The notes under the pieces are model-generated. The model saw nothing but the letters and a program-made list of their open reading frames with translations, ran no database searches and had not been told where the DNA came from. From Niastella sp. OAS944 (GTDB lineage Bacteria > Bacteroidota > Bacteroidia > Chitinophagales > Chitinophagaceae): 64,000 nt of DNA. This document shows, one piece after another, positions 44,115 to 52,995 of this stretch. Location: the NCBI GenBank assembly GCA_024809215.1, contig JANUBW010000004.1, positions 124,001 through 188,000 of the forward strand. Direction: 5' to 3'. The translations under genes and the position numbers were made by a program. Within the stretch, counting starts at the first letter, position 1. Each line of letters begins with the position of its first letter.

Positions 44115-45317
44115 ATGGACAAGCAATCATTTTTCAGCATATTGGATAAGTACCAGAACGGCACGGCCAGCGCTGCCGAAAAGGCCCTCGTTGAAGAGTA
44201 CTATCGACGAATGGAAAAAGCGGGCAAAACAGAACTAACTGCCGATGAAGAAGCGGTGATAAGAAGAACAATGTACAATCAAATAGCAGCCAGCTTTCAG
44301 GACCCGGAGGCAAAGGTGATTCCCATAAAACGCAACTATAGTAAGATGGCCGCAGCTGCCGTAGTATTGACCATGATTGGCGCCGGTAGTTATTTTTTCT
44401 TATTTAAAAAACCGGCTACCGAACCGGCCCATGCAGAGACAGCGAAAACAAAACCGCGCGATCTGCCACCGGGTCATGATGCAGCTGTGCTTACATTAAG
44501 CGATGGGCGCACCATAATTCTCGATTCAACCCGTGGCACTATTTCACAACAGGGTGGCGCAACCGTTATAAACTTAAACGGACAGGTTTCCTATGCCAAC
44601 ACGGCAAAAGATAAACCTGCAGCTGTAGTGTATAATACTATTAGTACAGCACGTGGTAACCAGTATCAATTAATACTTGCCGATGGATCGAAAGTATGGT
44701 TGAACTCAGCCAGTTCGCTACGCTTTCCAACAGCATTTACCGCCGAAATACGCGAGGTAGAGTTAGATGGGGAAGGATATTTTGAAGTTGCTAAGAATGC
44801 CAACAAACCATTTCATGTTAAAACAAAAACCCAGGATATAGAGGTACTGGGCACACACTTTAATGTGAATGCCTACGACGATGAAACAGCAGTTAAAACA
44901 ACTTTATTAGAAGGGTCGGTGAAAGTGAATCAATTGGCAACAGACAATAAGCAATTGGCAATAAATGCCGAACGTTCAGTTGTCCTAAAGCCGGGCGAGC
45001 AGGCTGAACTGTCGCGAGTCGCCTCACCACTCACCACTCACCATTCACCATTCACTATTGACCATTCACCAGACATAGATCAGGTAATGGCGTGGAAGAA
45101 TGGCTGGTTTGAATTTGATAAGACCGATATCAAAACCATTATGCGACAAATAAGCAGATGGTACGACGTAGATATCCGATATGAAGTAAAACCTGATAGC
45201 CAAACTTACGGTGGAAGAATAAGTAGAAATATAAATCTTTCAAACATTCTTAAGATGTTGGAGATGTACGGTGTTCATTGTAAGCTGGAAGGAAAAACAT
45301 TAACTGTCATTCGATAA
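44115..45317 (+). CDS. FecR-family anti-sigma factor with repeat insertions
   Basis: About 400 aa from the ATG at 44115 (a TTG 21 bases earlier is less likely). Cytoplasmic part, transmembrane helix (MAAAAVVLTMIGAGSYFFLF, about 76-95), FecR domain (GNQYQLILADGSKVWLNSAS, VELDGEGYFEVAKNANKPFH, VLGTHFNVNAYDD) and DUF4974 at the end (WYDVDIRYEV, LSNILKMLEMYGVHCKL). Two inserts, NQLATDNKQLAINAE (about 272-286) and LTTHHSPFTIDHSPD (about 304-319), are translated 7-bp repeats. It lies before a SusC/SusD pair; the ECF sigma gene at 51592 is the likely partner. Confidence 0.88.
   Translation: MDKQSFFSILDKYQNGTASAAEKALVEEYYRRMEKAGKTELTADEEAVIRRTMYNQIAASFQDPEAKVIPIKRNYSKMAAAAVVLTMIGAGSYFFLFKKPATEPAHAETAKTKPRDLPPGHDAAVLTLSDGRTIILDSTRGTISQQGGATVINLNGQVSYANTAKDKPAAVVYNTISTARGNQYQLILADGSKVWLNSASSLRFPTAFTAEIREVELDGEGYFEVAKNANKPFHVKTKTQDIEVLGTHFNVNAYDDETAVKTTLLEGSVKVNQLATDNKQLAINAERSVVLKPGEQAELSRVASPLTTHHSPFTIDHSPDIDQVMAWKNGWFEFDKTDIKTIMRQISRWYDVDIRYEVKPDSQTYGGRISRNINLSNILKMLEMYGVHCKLEGKTLTVIR
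44931..45070. repeat. 7-bp arrays inside the FecR gene
   Basis: 44931-44965: CAATTGG, CAACAGA, CAATAAG, CAATTGG, CAATAAA. 45024-45070: TCACCAC, TCACCAC, TCACCAT, TCACCAT, TCACTAT, TGACCAT, TCACC. The frame stays open. The first type also occurs behind the gene (45375-45395, 45538-45572), the second reversed at 43263-43286. Confidence 0.85.
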
Positions 45318-45713
45318 ACATAATTGATTCATGGTTTACTGATGTGGATTTTTCTTGGACGAATAAGCAAAACACAATTGGCAATAGACAGAAGGCATTG
45401 GAGCTTGCCCCGGCTCTCCGGGGACTGTAGGTTTTAACAATTGAGAACAGTGCGTATAAAACAACAATTCAGGGATATTCATGATACAGACTCGATACCT
45501 GAAGTACTTATTGCCAGTTGTTGAGCTTGTTTGAGCCAATAGGCAATTGACAATAAGCAATAGGCAATGCTTAACGTTAGCGAAGCCGGAGAATTATCAG
45601 ATGCCTGAAATAAAGAAACAATGAACTGTGAACTATAAAACATAAACTATAAATAACCAATATAGATAAATAAGATACTAAGGTCTCTTGGCCCCTTTAG
45701 GAGGTCGGGGGGT
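45318..45713. repeat. Intergenic region with several 7-bp arrays
   Basis: CAATTGG, CAATAGA, CAGAAGG at 45375-45395; CAATAGG, CAATTGA, CAATAAG, CAATAGG at 45538-45565; AACTGTG, AACTATA, AAACATA, AACTATA, AATAACC at 45624-45658. No gene seen; a 74-codon minus frame here is a repeat by-product. Confidence 0.7.
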
Positions 45714-45748
45714 AAAAAAAAAGCCGCTTCGTGGCCAGACGAAACGGC
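45714..45748 (-). terminator. Minus-strand intrinsic terminator upstream of SusC gene
   Basis: On the minus strand: GCCGTTTCGT-CTGGCC-ACGAAGCGGC (10-bp stem, one mismatch) followed by nine T. The surrounding genes are all on the plus strand, so it must end an antisense transcript, or its hairpin serves the plus-strand leader. Confidence 0.75.
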
Positions 45749-45803
45749 GGTGTTCAGTAATAATAAACAAGTCTGTTGAGGAATCATTTATTCAATCACC
45801 AAA
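45714..45803 (-). ncRNA. Predicted small antisense leader RNA
   Basis: A minus-strand -7 box TAACTTTG (plus coordinates 45816-45809, match to TAnnTTTG) overlaps the SusC start codon. The strong minus-strand terminator ends at 45714. Together they would give an RNA of about 85-90 bases complementary to the susC leader. Antisense RNAs at this place are known from PULs of Bacteroides (DonS type). No -33 box was found, so this is a prediction. Confidence 0.3.
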
Positions 45804-45815
45804 CCAAACAAAGTT

Positions 45816-48800
45816 ATGCAAATAACTGCTATGATCCGCTTTCGTAAATATACGAGGTGGACAAACTCCTGGTTAACCAGCCAGGAAAAGCACAAACTGC
45901 TTAAGGTCATGAAATTAACCACGGTACTGTTATTCATCGCTTGCTTGCATGCAGTTGCCCATACCAGTGGGCAAACTGTAACCCTGACGCTAAAGAACGT
46001 GCCTGTACAAAAGGTGTTCAAAGCGGTATCAAGGCAAACAGGCGTGTCGATCGTTTACTGTGAGGACCTTTTTGAGGGACTCGATCGGGTTACCATTAAC
46101 GTGAAAAATGCCGCCGTAAAGGATGTACTGCAACAATGCCTTACCGGCGCCCCCTTCGAATACAGTGTTCAGGGCAATACGATCGTTATCAGAAAACGCT
46201 CAGCTATAGAAATACCAACCGTTACCAATGAACCTCCGCCCCCACCCCCGGTGCCCATTAAAGGCAAAATAGTAGACGAAAAAGGTGAGCCCATAGTTGG
46301 TGCCAACATACAGGTAAAAGGCACTAAAAAAGGCACAAGCACCAACCCTGAAGGAGAATTCACCATCGATGCCGACAAAGGCGACATTCTTATCATTACA
46401 AATATTGGTTATACATCACGTCAGGTGATCATTAGCGATACTAAATCCCTGAACATAACGCTTACCGCCACCTCGCAACAACTGGGCGAACTGGTGGTAA
46501 CGGCCCTGGGAATTCAACGCCGCCAAAAAAGTTTAACCTACAGCACCACCAAGATCAATAACGCCGAACTTACCACCGTAAAGAACCTGAACCCTATTGG
46601 CAGCCTTAACGGTAAGGTGGCTGGCTTACAGATCAACCCCAGCTCATCAGGTGTGGGCGGTTCGGTAAGGGTTATCCTGCGCGGACAAAAATCAACCCGT
46701 GAGAACCAACCATTATATGTAATTGACGGGGTACCGCTTACCAACTTTTCTTCGGCCCAACCCGTTAACCTGTGGGGTGAGGCTGGTGGTATCAATACAC
46801 CCGGCCGCGATGCAGGCGATGTGCTGAGCACGTTGAACCCTGAAGATATTGAGAACATCACCGTACTGAAAGGCGCCTCCGCATCGGCATTGTATGGCAG
46901 CCAGGCTGGTAATGGTGTAATCATGATCACCACTAAAAAAGGTAAAACCGGTACATCAAAAGTAGATTTTTCTACTTCGGTCACGTTTGAAAAACCAATG
47001 TACACGCCCGATTTACAGTATAACTTTAACCAAACCAATAAAGACAATATTTACAGCTGGGGCCCCGCCGGATCAAATCCCGACCATGTAAAGCCCTTCT
47101 TTAAAACCGGAAAGACCTTTATCAACACCATTGCTTTTACCGCAGGTAACGAAAAGGCACAAACTTATTTCTCCTATAGCAATACCAACAATACCGGTAT
47201 TCTACCCACCAACGAATTCAAACAACATACATTCAACTTCCGTCAAACCTCTAAATTCTTTAACGATAAATTGAATGTAGACGCTAACATCATCTTCAGC
47301 ACCCAGAAAACAAACAACCGGCCATCAACGGGTTTGTATTACAACGCGCTTACCGGTTTGTACCTGTTCCCAAGGGGCTTGAACTTTGATGAGTATAAGA
47401 ATAATTTTGAATACTACTCCCCGCTCCGCATCATGAAGGTGCAGAACTGGTGGAATATCAATCACGATAAAGAGCTCGGCGGTCAGGACAACCAGCAAAA
47501 CCCATACTGGGTGCTGAACCGCGATGTGAACATAGGTAAAAAAGACAACCTGTTTGCTTCGCTTACATTGAAGTACCCCATTACCAAATGGCTGAACATT
47601 CAGGCGCGTGGAAGCATTAACCGCAACTACGACAGCTACGAATTACATGCATATGCCGGCACCCAAATAACACTGGCCGACTTTAATGGCCGCTTTTCTT
47701 ACGACCGTTTAACCCGTACGCTATTATATGGCGATGTAATTCTTTCGGGTAACACCAAGATCACCGATAAGATCGGCTTTAACTTCAACGCCGGTACCAG
47801 CATCAACGATCAAAAGCAGGACCACGATTACATAGACTCTAAAGGAGCCGACCTGGCCTATGCCAACATCTTTACATTGGGCAACCTGAAACTAAACCCG
47901 GCGCTGATGGTTTCACCAAGCGGTTTACGTCGCCAGGTACAATCGATCTTTGCTACCGCTACATTCGATTTTGATGAAAAGATCTTTGTTGACCTTACTG
48001 CCCGTAACGACTGGTCATCTACGCTGGCTTATACCCCACAGGCAAAAAGCGGTTACCCGTATTTTTCTGCCGGTGTAAACACCATCGTAAGCGACCTGGT
48101 TCAGTTACCACAATTCATCAACTACAGTAAAGTACGATTCTCGTTTGCGAAAGTGGGTAATGATGTGGAACCTTTCTCAACCAACCCAACCAACCTCATC
48201 AGATCGGGTAATGTAGTTACCGTTCAGGAAAGCCCTTACCTGGGCGCTACCCTGAAACCGGAAGATGCCCGCTCTTATGAAATTGGTACAGAATGGAAAT
48301 TCCTGAACAACCGGTTAAGTTTTGATTTCACCTGGTACAAGACAAATACCAAAAACCAGTATTTCGATTTCAGCGCGCCAAGAGGCAGCGGTTTCTCGCG
48401 CTTCTTTGTAAATGCCGGTAATATCGAGAACAAGGGTATTGAAATGGTGCTGGGTTACGATGTACTGCGCAAAGGCACCACAAAATGGAACAGCAGTATA
48501 AACTTCACACGCAACCGTAATAAGATCATACAACTGTTACCCGAGCTGGGCGGTATGTATGAATTAACACTGGCCGGCGTGAACAGTTATTCGCTTCGAA
48601 TTCGCGAAGGTGGTTCTTATGGTGATATTTACGGTATTAAATTCCTGCGTGCAGCCGATGGATCTATCGTTGTAGACGATAAAGGAAAACCACAGGCAGA
48701 TAAATTCGGTTTTGTTGGCAACCCCAACCCCGATTTCCTTGCAGGCTGGACCAACACAGTAGAAGTTAAGAACTTTGTTATATCGGCGCTTATCGACGGA

Positions 48801-49244
48801 CGCTTCGGTGGTAAAGTGATGAGCATTACCCAGGCTGTCCTTGATGAATACGGTGTTTCGAAAGTAACAGCAGATGCCCGTAACAACGGCGGCGTAAACA
48901 TTCCTGCCACAATGATCAATGGCACGAAATGGGCAGGCCCAATTCCTGCTGAAACTTTCTATACTTCCGTGGGTGGCCGTGCAGGTATTTCAGAATATTA
49001 CATGTACGATGCTACTAACATCAGATTGCGTGAACTATCAGTGGGTTACAAACTGCCCTCAAAGTCAACAATTATAAAAGATATGCGCCTTTCACTGGTA
49101 GCACGCAATCTTTTCTTTATTAAAAAAGAAGCGCCATACGATCCTGAGCTGAGTATGAGCACCGGCAACGGGTTACAGGGTATAGATGTTTTCTCATTAC
49201 CCGCCACCCGTAGCATGGGATTGAGTTTCAGGTGTTCGTTTTAA
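45816..49244 (+). CDS. SusC/RagA-family TonB-linked outer membrane protein
   Basis: A protein of 1142 aa: long start with signal region (MKLTTVLLFIACLHAVAHTS), STN domain (about 55-125, LTLKNVPVQKVFKAVSRQT), carboxypeptidase-regulatory-like domain (about 148-220, IKGKIVDEKGEPIVGANIQV), plug with NITVLKGASASALYGSQAGN and a 22-strand barrel ending MGLSFRCSF. It forms with SusD the importer of a nutrient, here of unknown kind. STN plus upstream FecR points to sigma/anti-sigma control. It is 136 bases before the SusD gene. Confidence 0.95.
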   Translation: MQITAMIRFRKYTRWTNSWLTSQEKHKLLKVMKLTTVLLFIACLHAVAHTSGQTVTLTLKNVPVQKVFKAVSRQTGVSIVYCEDLFEGLDRVTINVKNAAVKDVLQQCLTGAPFEYSVQGNTIVIRKRSAIEIPTVTNEPPPPPPVPIKGKIVDEKGEPIVGANIQVKGTKKGTSTNPEGEFTIDADKGDILIITNIGYTSRQVIISDTKSLNITLTATSQQLGELVVTALGIQRRQKSLTYSTTKINNAELTTVKNLNPIGSLNGKVAGLQINPSSSGVGGSVRVILRGQKSTRENQPLYVIDGVPLTNFSSAQPVNLWGEAGGINTPGRDAGDVLSTLNPEDIENITVLKGASASALYGSQAGNGVIMITTKKGKTGTSKVDFSTSVTFEKPMYTPDLQYNFNQTNKDNIYSWGPAGSNPDHVKPFFKTGKTFINTIAFTAGNEKAQTYFSYSNTNNTGILPTNEFKQHTFNFRQTSKFFNDKLNVDANIIFSTQKTNNRPSTGLYYNALTGLYLFPRGLNFDEYKNNFEYYSPLRIMKVQNWWNINHDKELGGQDNQQNPYWVLNRDVNIGKKDNLFASLTLKYPITKWLNIQARGSINRNYDSYELHAYAGTQITLADFNGRFSYDRLTRTLLYGDVILSGNTKITDKIGFNFNAGTSINDQKQDHDYIDSKGADLAYANIFTLGNLKLNPALMVSPSGLRRQVQSIFATATFDFDEKIFVDLTARNDWSSTLAYTPQAKSGYPYFSAGVNTIVSDLVQLPQFINYSKVRFSFAKVGNDVEPFSTNPTNLIRSGNVVTVQESPYLGATLKPEDARSYEIGTEWKFLNNRLSFDFTWYKTNTKNQYFDFSAPRGSGFSRFFVNAGNIENKGIEMVLGYDVLRKGTTKWNSSINFTRNRNKIIQLLPELGGMYELTLAGVNSYSLRIREGGSYGDIYGIKFLRAADGSIVVDDKGKPQADKFGFVGNPNPDFLAGWTNTVEVKNFVISALIDGRFGGKVMSITQAVLDEYGVSKVTADARNNGGVNIPATMINGTKWAGPIPAETFYTSVGGRAGISEYYMYDATNIRLRELSVGYKLPSKSTIIKDMRLSLVARNLFFIKKEAPYDPELSMSTGNGLQGIDVFSLPATRSMGLSFRCSF

Positions 49245-49252
49245 TTATAAAA

Positions 49253-49372
49253 GTTTGTGGTTTGTAGTTTATAGTTTGTGGTTCTTCAATTCAATAATTC
49301 CTTATTAATAGCGAGGCTAAAAAGCGCGGAGCAACTACAAACAACAAACCACAGACAACAAACAGAAAAACA
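49253..49372. repeat. Hairpin of 7-bp arrays between SusC and SusD genes
   Basis: Left arm GTTTGTG, GTTTGTA, GTTTATA, GTTTGTG, GTTCTTC (49253-49287); right arm CAACTAC, AAACAAC, AAACCAC, AGACAAC, AAACAGA (49332-49366). The arms are complementary and sit in the middle of a cotranscribed gene pair. Confidence 0.8.
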
Positions 49373-49380
49373 ATAGTACA

Positions 49381-50991
49381 ATGAACAAACAATATAAATA
49401 TATTCTTTCCATAGCTACAGCTGCAACTCTTGTAGCAAGCAGTTGCACAAAAAGCTTCGAGAGCTACAATAAGAATCCATATGGCGCTACCAATGACGAT
49501 CTGTTGCCCGATTACGGATTGGTAGTAGGCCAGCTGAAAGAAGCGCAACGTTCCATTTATGTATATCAGCCAGCCTGGGTTACGCAATTACAGCAAAACC
49601 TCATGGGCGATGTGTTCAGCGGTTACATGATGCCGCCCACACCTTTCCGCGGTAACAGCAACAATATGAACTACGACCTTGTTGATGGCTGGAACCTGTT
49701 TGTTATGAGCTCTGCTTATAGCAGTCCGGAGGCCAGTGTAATGGCCCCGCTGTGGAGTGTTGAACAAATTACCAAAACAGGAGCGCCCGACCTATACGCC
49801 ATGGCCAAGATCTTAAAGGTGGAAGCCATGCACCGGGTGAGCGATATTTTTGGTCCCATCATGTACTCTAAATATAAAGTAAGGGCCGATGATGGCGGAT
49901 ATGATTACGACTCACAACAGGAAGCGTATAATAATTTCTTTAAAGACCTGAATGAGGCCATCACCATTCTTACACCGCTTCGTGCAAAAACGTCGACACC
50001 TACATTTACCAATGCCGACCTGGTATACGCGGGCAGTTATGCGAAATGGTTACAATTCGCCAACTCATTGCGCCTGCGCCTGGCCCTGCGAATTGTAAAG
50101 GCCGATGCCGCCAAAGCAAAAACAGAAGGTGAAGCAGCACTGGCAAATGAAGGTGGACTGTTAACCGATGCCGCCGACAATTTCAGCATTAACATTGGCG
50201 CTACCGAACATCCATTGAACACCATCAGCGGTGCATGGAACGATATTCGTATGGGCGCACCCATTGAATCGATCATGGCCGGTTATAAAGACCCGCGCCT
50301 GCCCAAATATTTTATACCTGCAAAAGACGCAGCCGTTGCCGGACAATACAAAGGCATTCGCAATGGTATTGACATTGATGCCAAGAGCCGGTACCAGGAT
50401 TATTCACCACTGGCCAAACTGCCCAGCCTGTTACAATTGATGCCTGCAGCCGAGGCCTGGTTCCTGAAAACAGAAGCCGCCATACGCGGATGGGCAAAAG
50501 CCGGCAACGCCAAAGACAATTACGAACTGGGAGTAAGAGCTTCATTCACTCAATATGGCTTACATGCCGATTCAGCTACCAAGTACTTAGCCGATGACGT
50601 TAGTAAACCAATCCCCTACATTGATCCCAAAGCAATAACACCCGGACAAAATGATATAACCACAGGATCGCCCTGGCTGAGCACCATTACCATTAAATGG
50701 GACGATGGCGATGCCTTTGAGAAAAAGCTGGAAAGGGTGATCACCCAAAAATGGATAAGCATGTTCCCTGAAGGACAGGAAGCCTGGAGCGAGTTTCGCA
50801 GAACCGGTTATCCTAAGCTATTCCCTGTTGTGATCAATAACAGTGGTGGTAAAATTTCGAGCACTACGTTTATTCGTCGCATCAATTTACCACCCGATGA
50901 ATACCTGACGAACCCTAAAGGAGCGCAACGCGCAGCGGCTACGTTGGGCGGGCCGGATAATGGTGGTACGAGGTTGTGGTGGGATAGGTAG
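49381..50991 (+). CDS. SusD/RagB-family lipoprotein
   Basis: A protein of 536 aa with lipobox (ATLVASSCTKSFE). SusD-like_2 type: YNKNPYGATNDDLLPDYGLV, YAMAKILKVEAMHRVSDIFG, KWLQFANSLRLRLALRIV and ITQKWISMFPEGQEAWSEFR. It is the surface lid of the SusC transporter. No glycoside hydrolase follows, so the substrate may be a peptide or small glycan. An 8-bp array starts 2 bases behind its stop. Confidence 0.93.
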   Translation: MNKQYKYILSIATAATLVASSCTKSFESYNKNPYGATNDDLLPDYGLVVGQLKEAQRSIYVYQPAWVTQLQQNLMGDVFSGYMMPPTPFRGNSNNMNYDLVDGWNLFVMSSAYSSPEASVMAPLWSVEQITKTGAPDLYAMAKILKVEAMHRVSDIFGPIMYSKYKVRADDGGYDYDSQQEAYNNFFKDLNEAITILTPLRAKTSTPTFTNADLVYAGSYAKWLQFANSLRLRLALRIVKADAAKAKTEGEAALANEGGLLTDAADNFSINIGATEHPLNTISGAWNDIRMGAPIESIMAGYKDPRLPKYFIPAKDAAVAGQYKGIRNGIDIDAKSRYQDYSPLAKLPSLLQLMPAAEAWFLKTEAAIRGWAKAGNAKDNYELGVRASFTQYGLHADSATKYLADDVSKPIPYIDPKAITPGQNDITTGSPWLSTITIKWDDGDAFEKKLERVITQKWISMFPEGQEAWSEFRRTGYPKLFPVVINNSGGKISSTTFIRRINLPPDEYLTNPKGAQRAAATLGGPDNGGTRLWWDR

Positions 50992-50992
50992 T

Positions 50993-51177
50993 GAGTTGAC
51001 GTGTTGACAAGTTAACAGGTTGACAAGTTTCCTGTGTGCGGCAGCTTGATTTAATAGTTGAAAGGTTGATAAAGGTGATGGAGTCGATAGAGGGTTTCTG
51101 TGCGGCAGATTAATTAATAGCAAAAAGTCTGATTTTCAGGTTAACTAGTTAACTCGTTAACAAGTCAACTAGTTAAC
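50993..51177 (+). repeat. Composite repeat with two 8-bp GTYRAC arrays
   Basis: GAGTTGAC, GTGTTGAC, AAGTTAAC, AGGTTGAC, AAGTTTCC (50993-51032), then CTGTGTGCGGCAGCTTGATT, a 9-base rhythm (AGTTGAAAG, GTTGATAAA, GGTGATGGA, GTCGATAGA), a second TTCTGTGCGGCAG, and AGGTTAAC, TAGTTAAC, TCGTTAAC, AAGTCAAC, TAGTTAAC (51138-51177). Confidence 0.8.
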
Positions 51178-51428
51178 CTGGTTCAAAGAGTATACTGATC
51201 AAAGGAGGTTAAGAAAGCAACGCCCTGGCAAAGGAGAAAATTGCAACCTATCCGGCGCCTGGGCAATACGGGCAGAAAGAGCTTAAAGGGGAGTTCTCAT
51301 ATGCCCATCTGCGAGTTTTTGATTGACGCTTCTGCGAAAGCCGGGTGCAAACGAATAAAAGGGTTGAAGAAGGTCTCTATTATTCGATGCTGATGTCTAT
51401 CCCCGGCTTCCCGGAAGCTGGAGATTAA

Positions 51429-51477
51429 GGAGTAAAAGAGTTTGAAGAAGGGCTCTTTTGCTCCTTTTCTCTTTTTT
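51429..51477 (+). terminator. Terminator behind the SusC/SusD operon
   Basis: GGAGTAAAAGAG (51429-51440) pairs with CTCTTTTGCTCC (51453-51464), 12 bp with one G-T pair and a 12-base loop, followed by TTTTCTCTTTTTT. Confidence 0.75.
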
Positions 51478-51563
51478 AAATAGTTATGTTCAACAATTTC
51501 ACAAAAAAAATAATATCTGCTATCTTTCTTGCAGTTTTCTGCCCCGGGCACTACCAGGAAGGT

Positions 51564-51571
51564 TAATTTTG
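51564..51571 (+). promoter_or_regulatory. -7 box of the ECF sigma gene
   Basis: TAATTTTG fits TAnnTTTG. Transcription would start near 51578, which leaves only the GTG at 51592 (or later) as start codon and rules out the longer TTG-started frame. Confidence 0.5.
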
Positions 51572-51591
51572 TCTTAACTTTCGGGTACAAC

Positions 51592-52176
51592 GTGCAAAAT
51601 TATCTTATCCATACCGACGACCAACTACTGCAACTTCTTTATCAAAGCGATGAAGCGGCTTTTGCTGAAATTTATAACCGTTACTGGAAACCTCTCTACA
51701 CATCTGCTCACAATATACTACAGCTAAGGGATGCCGCACAGGATGTTGTGCAGGAAGTATTTATTTCATTATGGAAACGCCGGCAGGAAATAAAGGTGGA
51801 TATTTTACAATCCTATCTGCATCAGGCTGTTCGGTTCCAGGTTTTCAAAGCCATCAGGGCCGAAAAGACCGACCAGCTTTTTTTCAACAGGCTGTCCCAG
51901 ATCTCAAAAGACATTCTTTTTGAAGACCCTGTACTGTTCAAGGAACTGGAATCGATATACAAACAACTTATTCAATCACTCCCACCCGACGAACAGGAGA
52001 TCTTCCTTCTTCACCGCGATGGCGGACTTACCTATAAACAGATCGCCGAACAAAAGAACATTTCCGTAAAAACAGTTGAGAAGAAAATGAGTCGTGCGTT
52101 GAAAGAGATACGGTTTGGAATGGATGATGCCATGATGGTTGCAGTGGTGACTTCGGCTTCGATCTTACTAAAGTAA
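51592..52176 (+). CDS. ECF-type RNA polymerase sigma factor
   Basis: About 194 aa from the GTG at 51592 (VQNYLIHTDDQLLQLLYQSD); a TTG at 51529 lies upstream of the probable promoter box. Region 2: AFAEIYNRYWKPLYTSAHNI and DVVQEVFISLWKRRQE. Region 4: LPPDEQEIFLLHRDGGLTYK and ISVKTVEKKMSRALKEI. Likely partner of the FecR gene at 44115 and the SusC/SusD pair. Its stop codon TAA is part of the first GTAAGAT heptamer behind it. Confidence 0.9.
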   Translation: MQNYLIHTDDQLLQLLYQSDEAAFAEIYNRYWKPLYTSAHNILQLRDAAQDVVQEVFISLWKRRQEIKVDILQSYLHQAVRFQVFKAIRAEKTDQLFFNRLSQISKDILFEDPVLFKELESIYKQLIQSLPPDEQEIFLLHRDGGLTYKQIAEQKNISVKTVEKKMSRALKEIRFGMDDAMMVAVVTSASILLK

Positions 52177-52284
52177 GATGTAAGATGTAAGACGTATGAA
52201 GCCCCCGATAATCGAGGCTCGCCACATTATTTTGAAATACAACATTCAAGTTCTTCTTACCTCCTACTTCTTACCTCCTACATC
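52173..52284. repeat. Hairpin of 7-bp arrays
   Basis: GTAAGAT, GTAAGAT, GTAAGAC, GTATGAA (52173-52200) and CTTCTTA, CCTCCTA, CTTCTTA, CCTCCTA, CATC (52253-52284). It fills the gap between the sigma gene and the HD gene; the right arm ends 14 bases before the next ATG. Confidence 0.8.
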
Positions 52285-52298
52285 TGTATCTTTACACG

Positions 52299-52949
52299 AT
52301 GGAGAAACAACAAATCATTGAGGCAACAATACAACACGTAAAGGAAACACTAAAAGAAGCCGAAGGGGGGCACGACTGGTGGCATATTCATCGCGTATGG
52401 AAAACCGCGCAACTGATCGCCGCTGCAGAACATGCCGATGAACTGGTTGTTTCATTGGGCGCGTTGTTGCACGATATAGCCGATTCAAAATTCCATAATG
52501 GTGATGAAACCATTGGTCCACGTATGGCCCGCACATGGCTGCAATCACTGGATGTGGAAGAAGCCACTATACAACACGTTGAAAATATCATTTCACATAT
52601 CTCTTTCAAAGGGGGAAATCACCAACAGGCCTTCAAATCAAAAGAACTGGACATTGTGCAGGATGCCGACCGCCTCGATGCCATAGGCGCTATTGGCATT
52701 GCACGCGCATTTAATTATGGTGGATTTAAAAACCGACCACTGCACGACCCCGCCATTCCGCCCAACCTTAGCATGAGCAGGGAACAATACAAACACAACA
52801 CCGCTCCTACCATCAACCACTTTTATGAGAAGCTGTTGTTGTTGAAAGACAGGATGAATACAGTTACCGGAAAGAACTTAGCGATACAAAGGCATGAGTT
52901 TATGGAGAGTTATTTGAAGCAGTTTTACTATGAGTGGAATGCAGAATAG
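52299..52949 (+). CDS. HD-domain phosphohydrolase
   Basis: A protein of 216 aa: GGHDWWHIHRVWKTA (first His/Asp), LVVSLGALLHDIADSKFHNG (HD pair) and LDIVQDADRLDAIGAIGIAR (last Asp), the metal-binding set of the YedJ-like HD family. Probably a cytoplasmic nucleotide phosphohydrolase of unknown substrate. Its stop codon TAG is the first base triplet of an 8-bp array. A single gene between repeat arrays. Confidence 0.88.
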   Translation: MEKQQIIEATIQHVKETLKEAEGGHDWWHIHRVWKTAQLIAAAEHADELVVSLGALLHDIADSKFHNGDETIGPRMARTWLQSLDVEEATIQHVENIISHISFKGGNHQQAFKSKELDIVQDADRLDAIGAIGIARAFNYGGFKNRPLHDPAIPPNLSMSREQYKHNTAPTINHFYEKLLLLKDRMNTVTGKNLAIQRHEFMESYLKQFYYEWNAE

Positions 52950-52994
52950 TTAACGAGTTGACGAGTTAACTTGTAAACCAGTTAACTCGTCAAC
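52947..52994. repeat. 8-bp GTYRAC array between convergent genes
   Basis: TAGTTAAC, GAGTTGAC, GAGTTAAC, TTGTAAAC, CAGTTAAC, TCGTCAAC. It spans the whole gap between the HD gene (its TAG is in the first unit) and the convergent TPR-LuxR gene (stop at 52996). Self-complementary, so it may end transcription both ways. Confidence 0.8.
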
Positions 52995-52995
52995 T

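Larger units (their letters stand above)
51178..51591. other. Intergenic region before the ECF sigma gene
   Basis: No gene seen. It contains the SusCD terminator (51429-51477) and the -7 box of the sigma gene (51564-51571). Confidence 0.5.

Noticed and set aside
51297-51590. 97-aa minus-strand protein
   Set aside because: It overlaps the SusCD terminator and the sigma-gene promoter and resembles no family.
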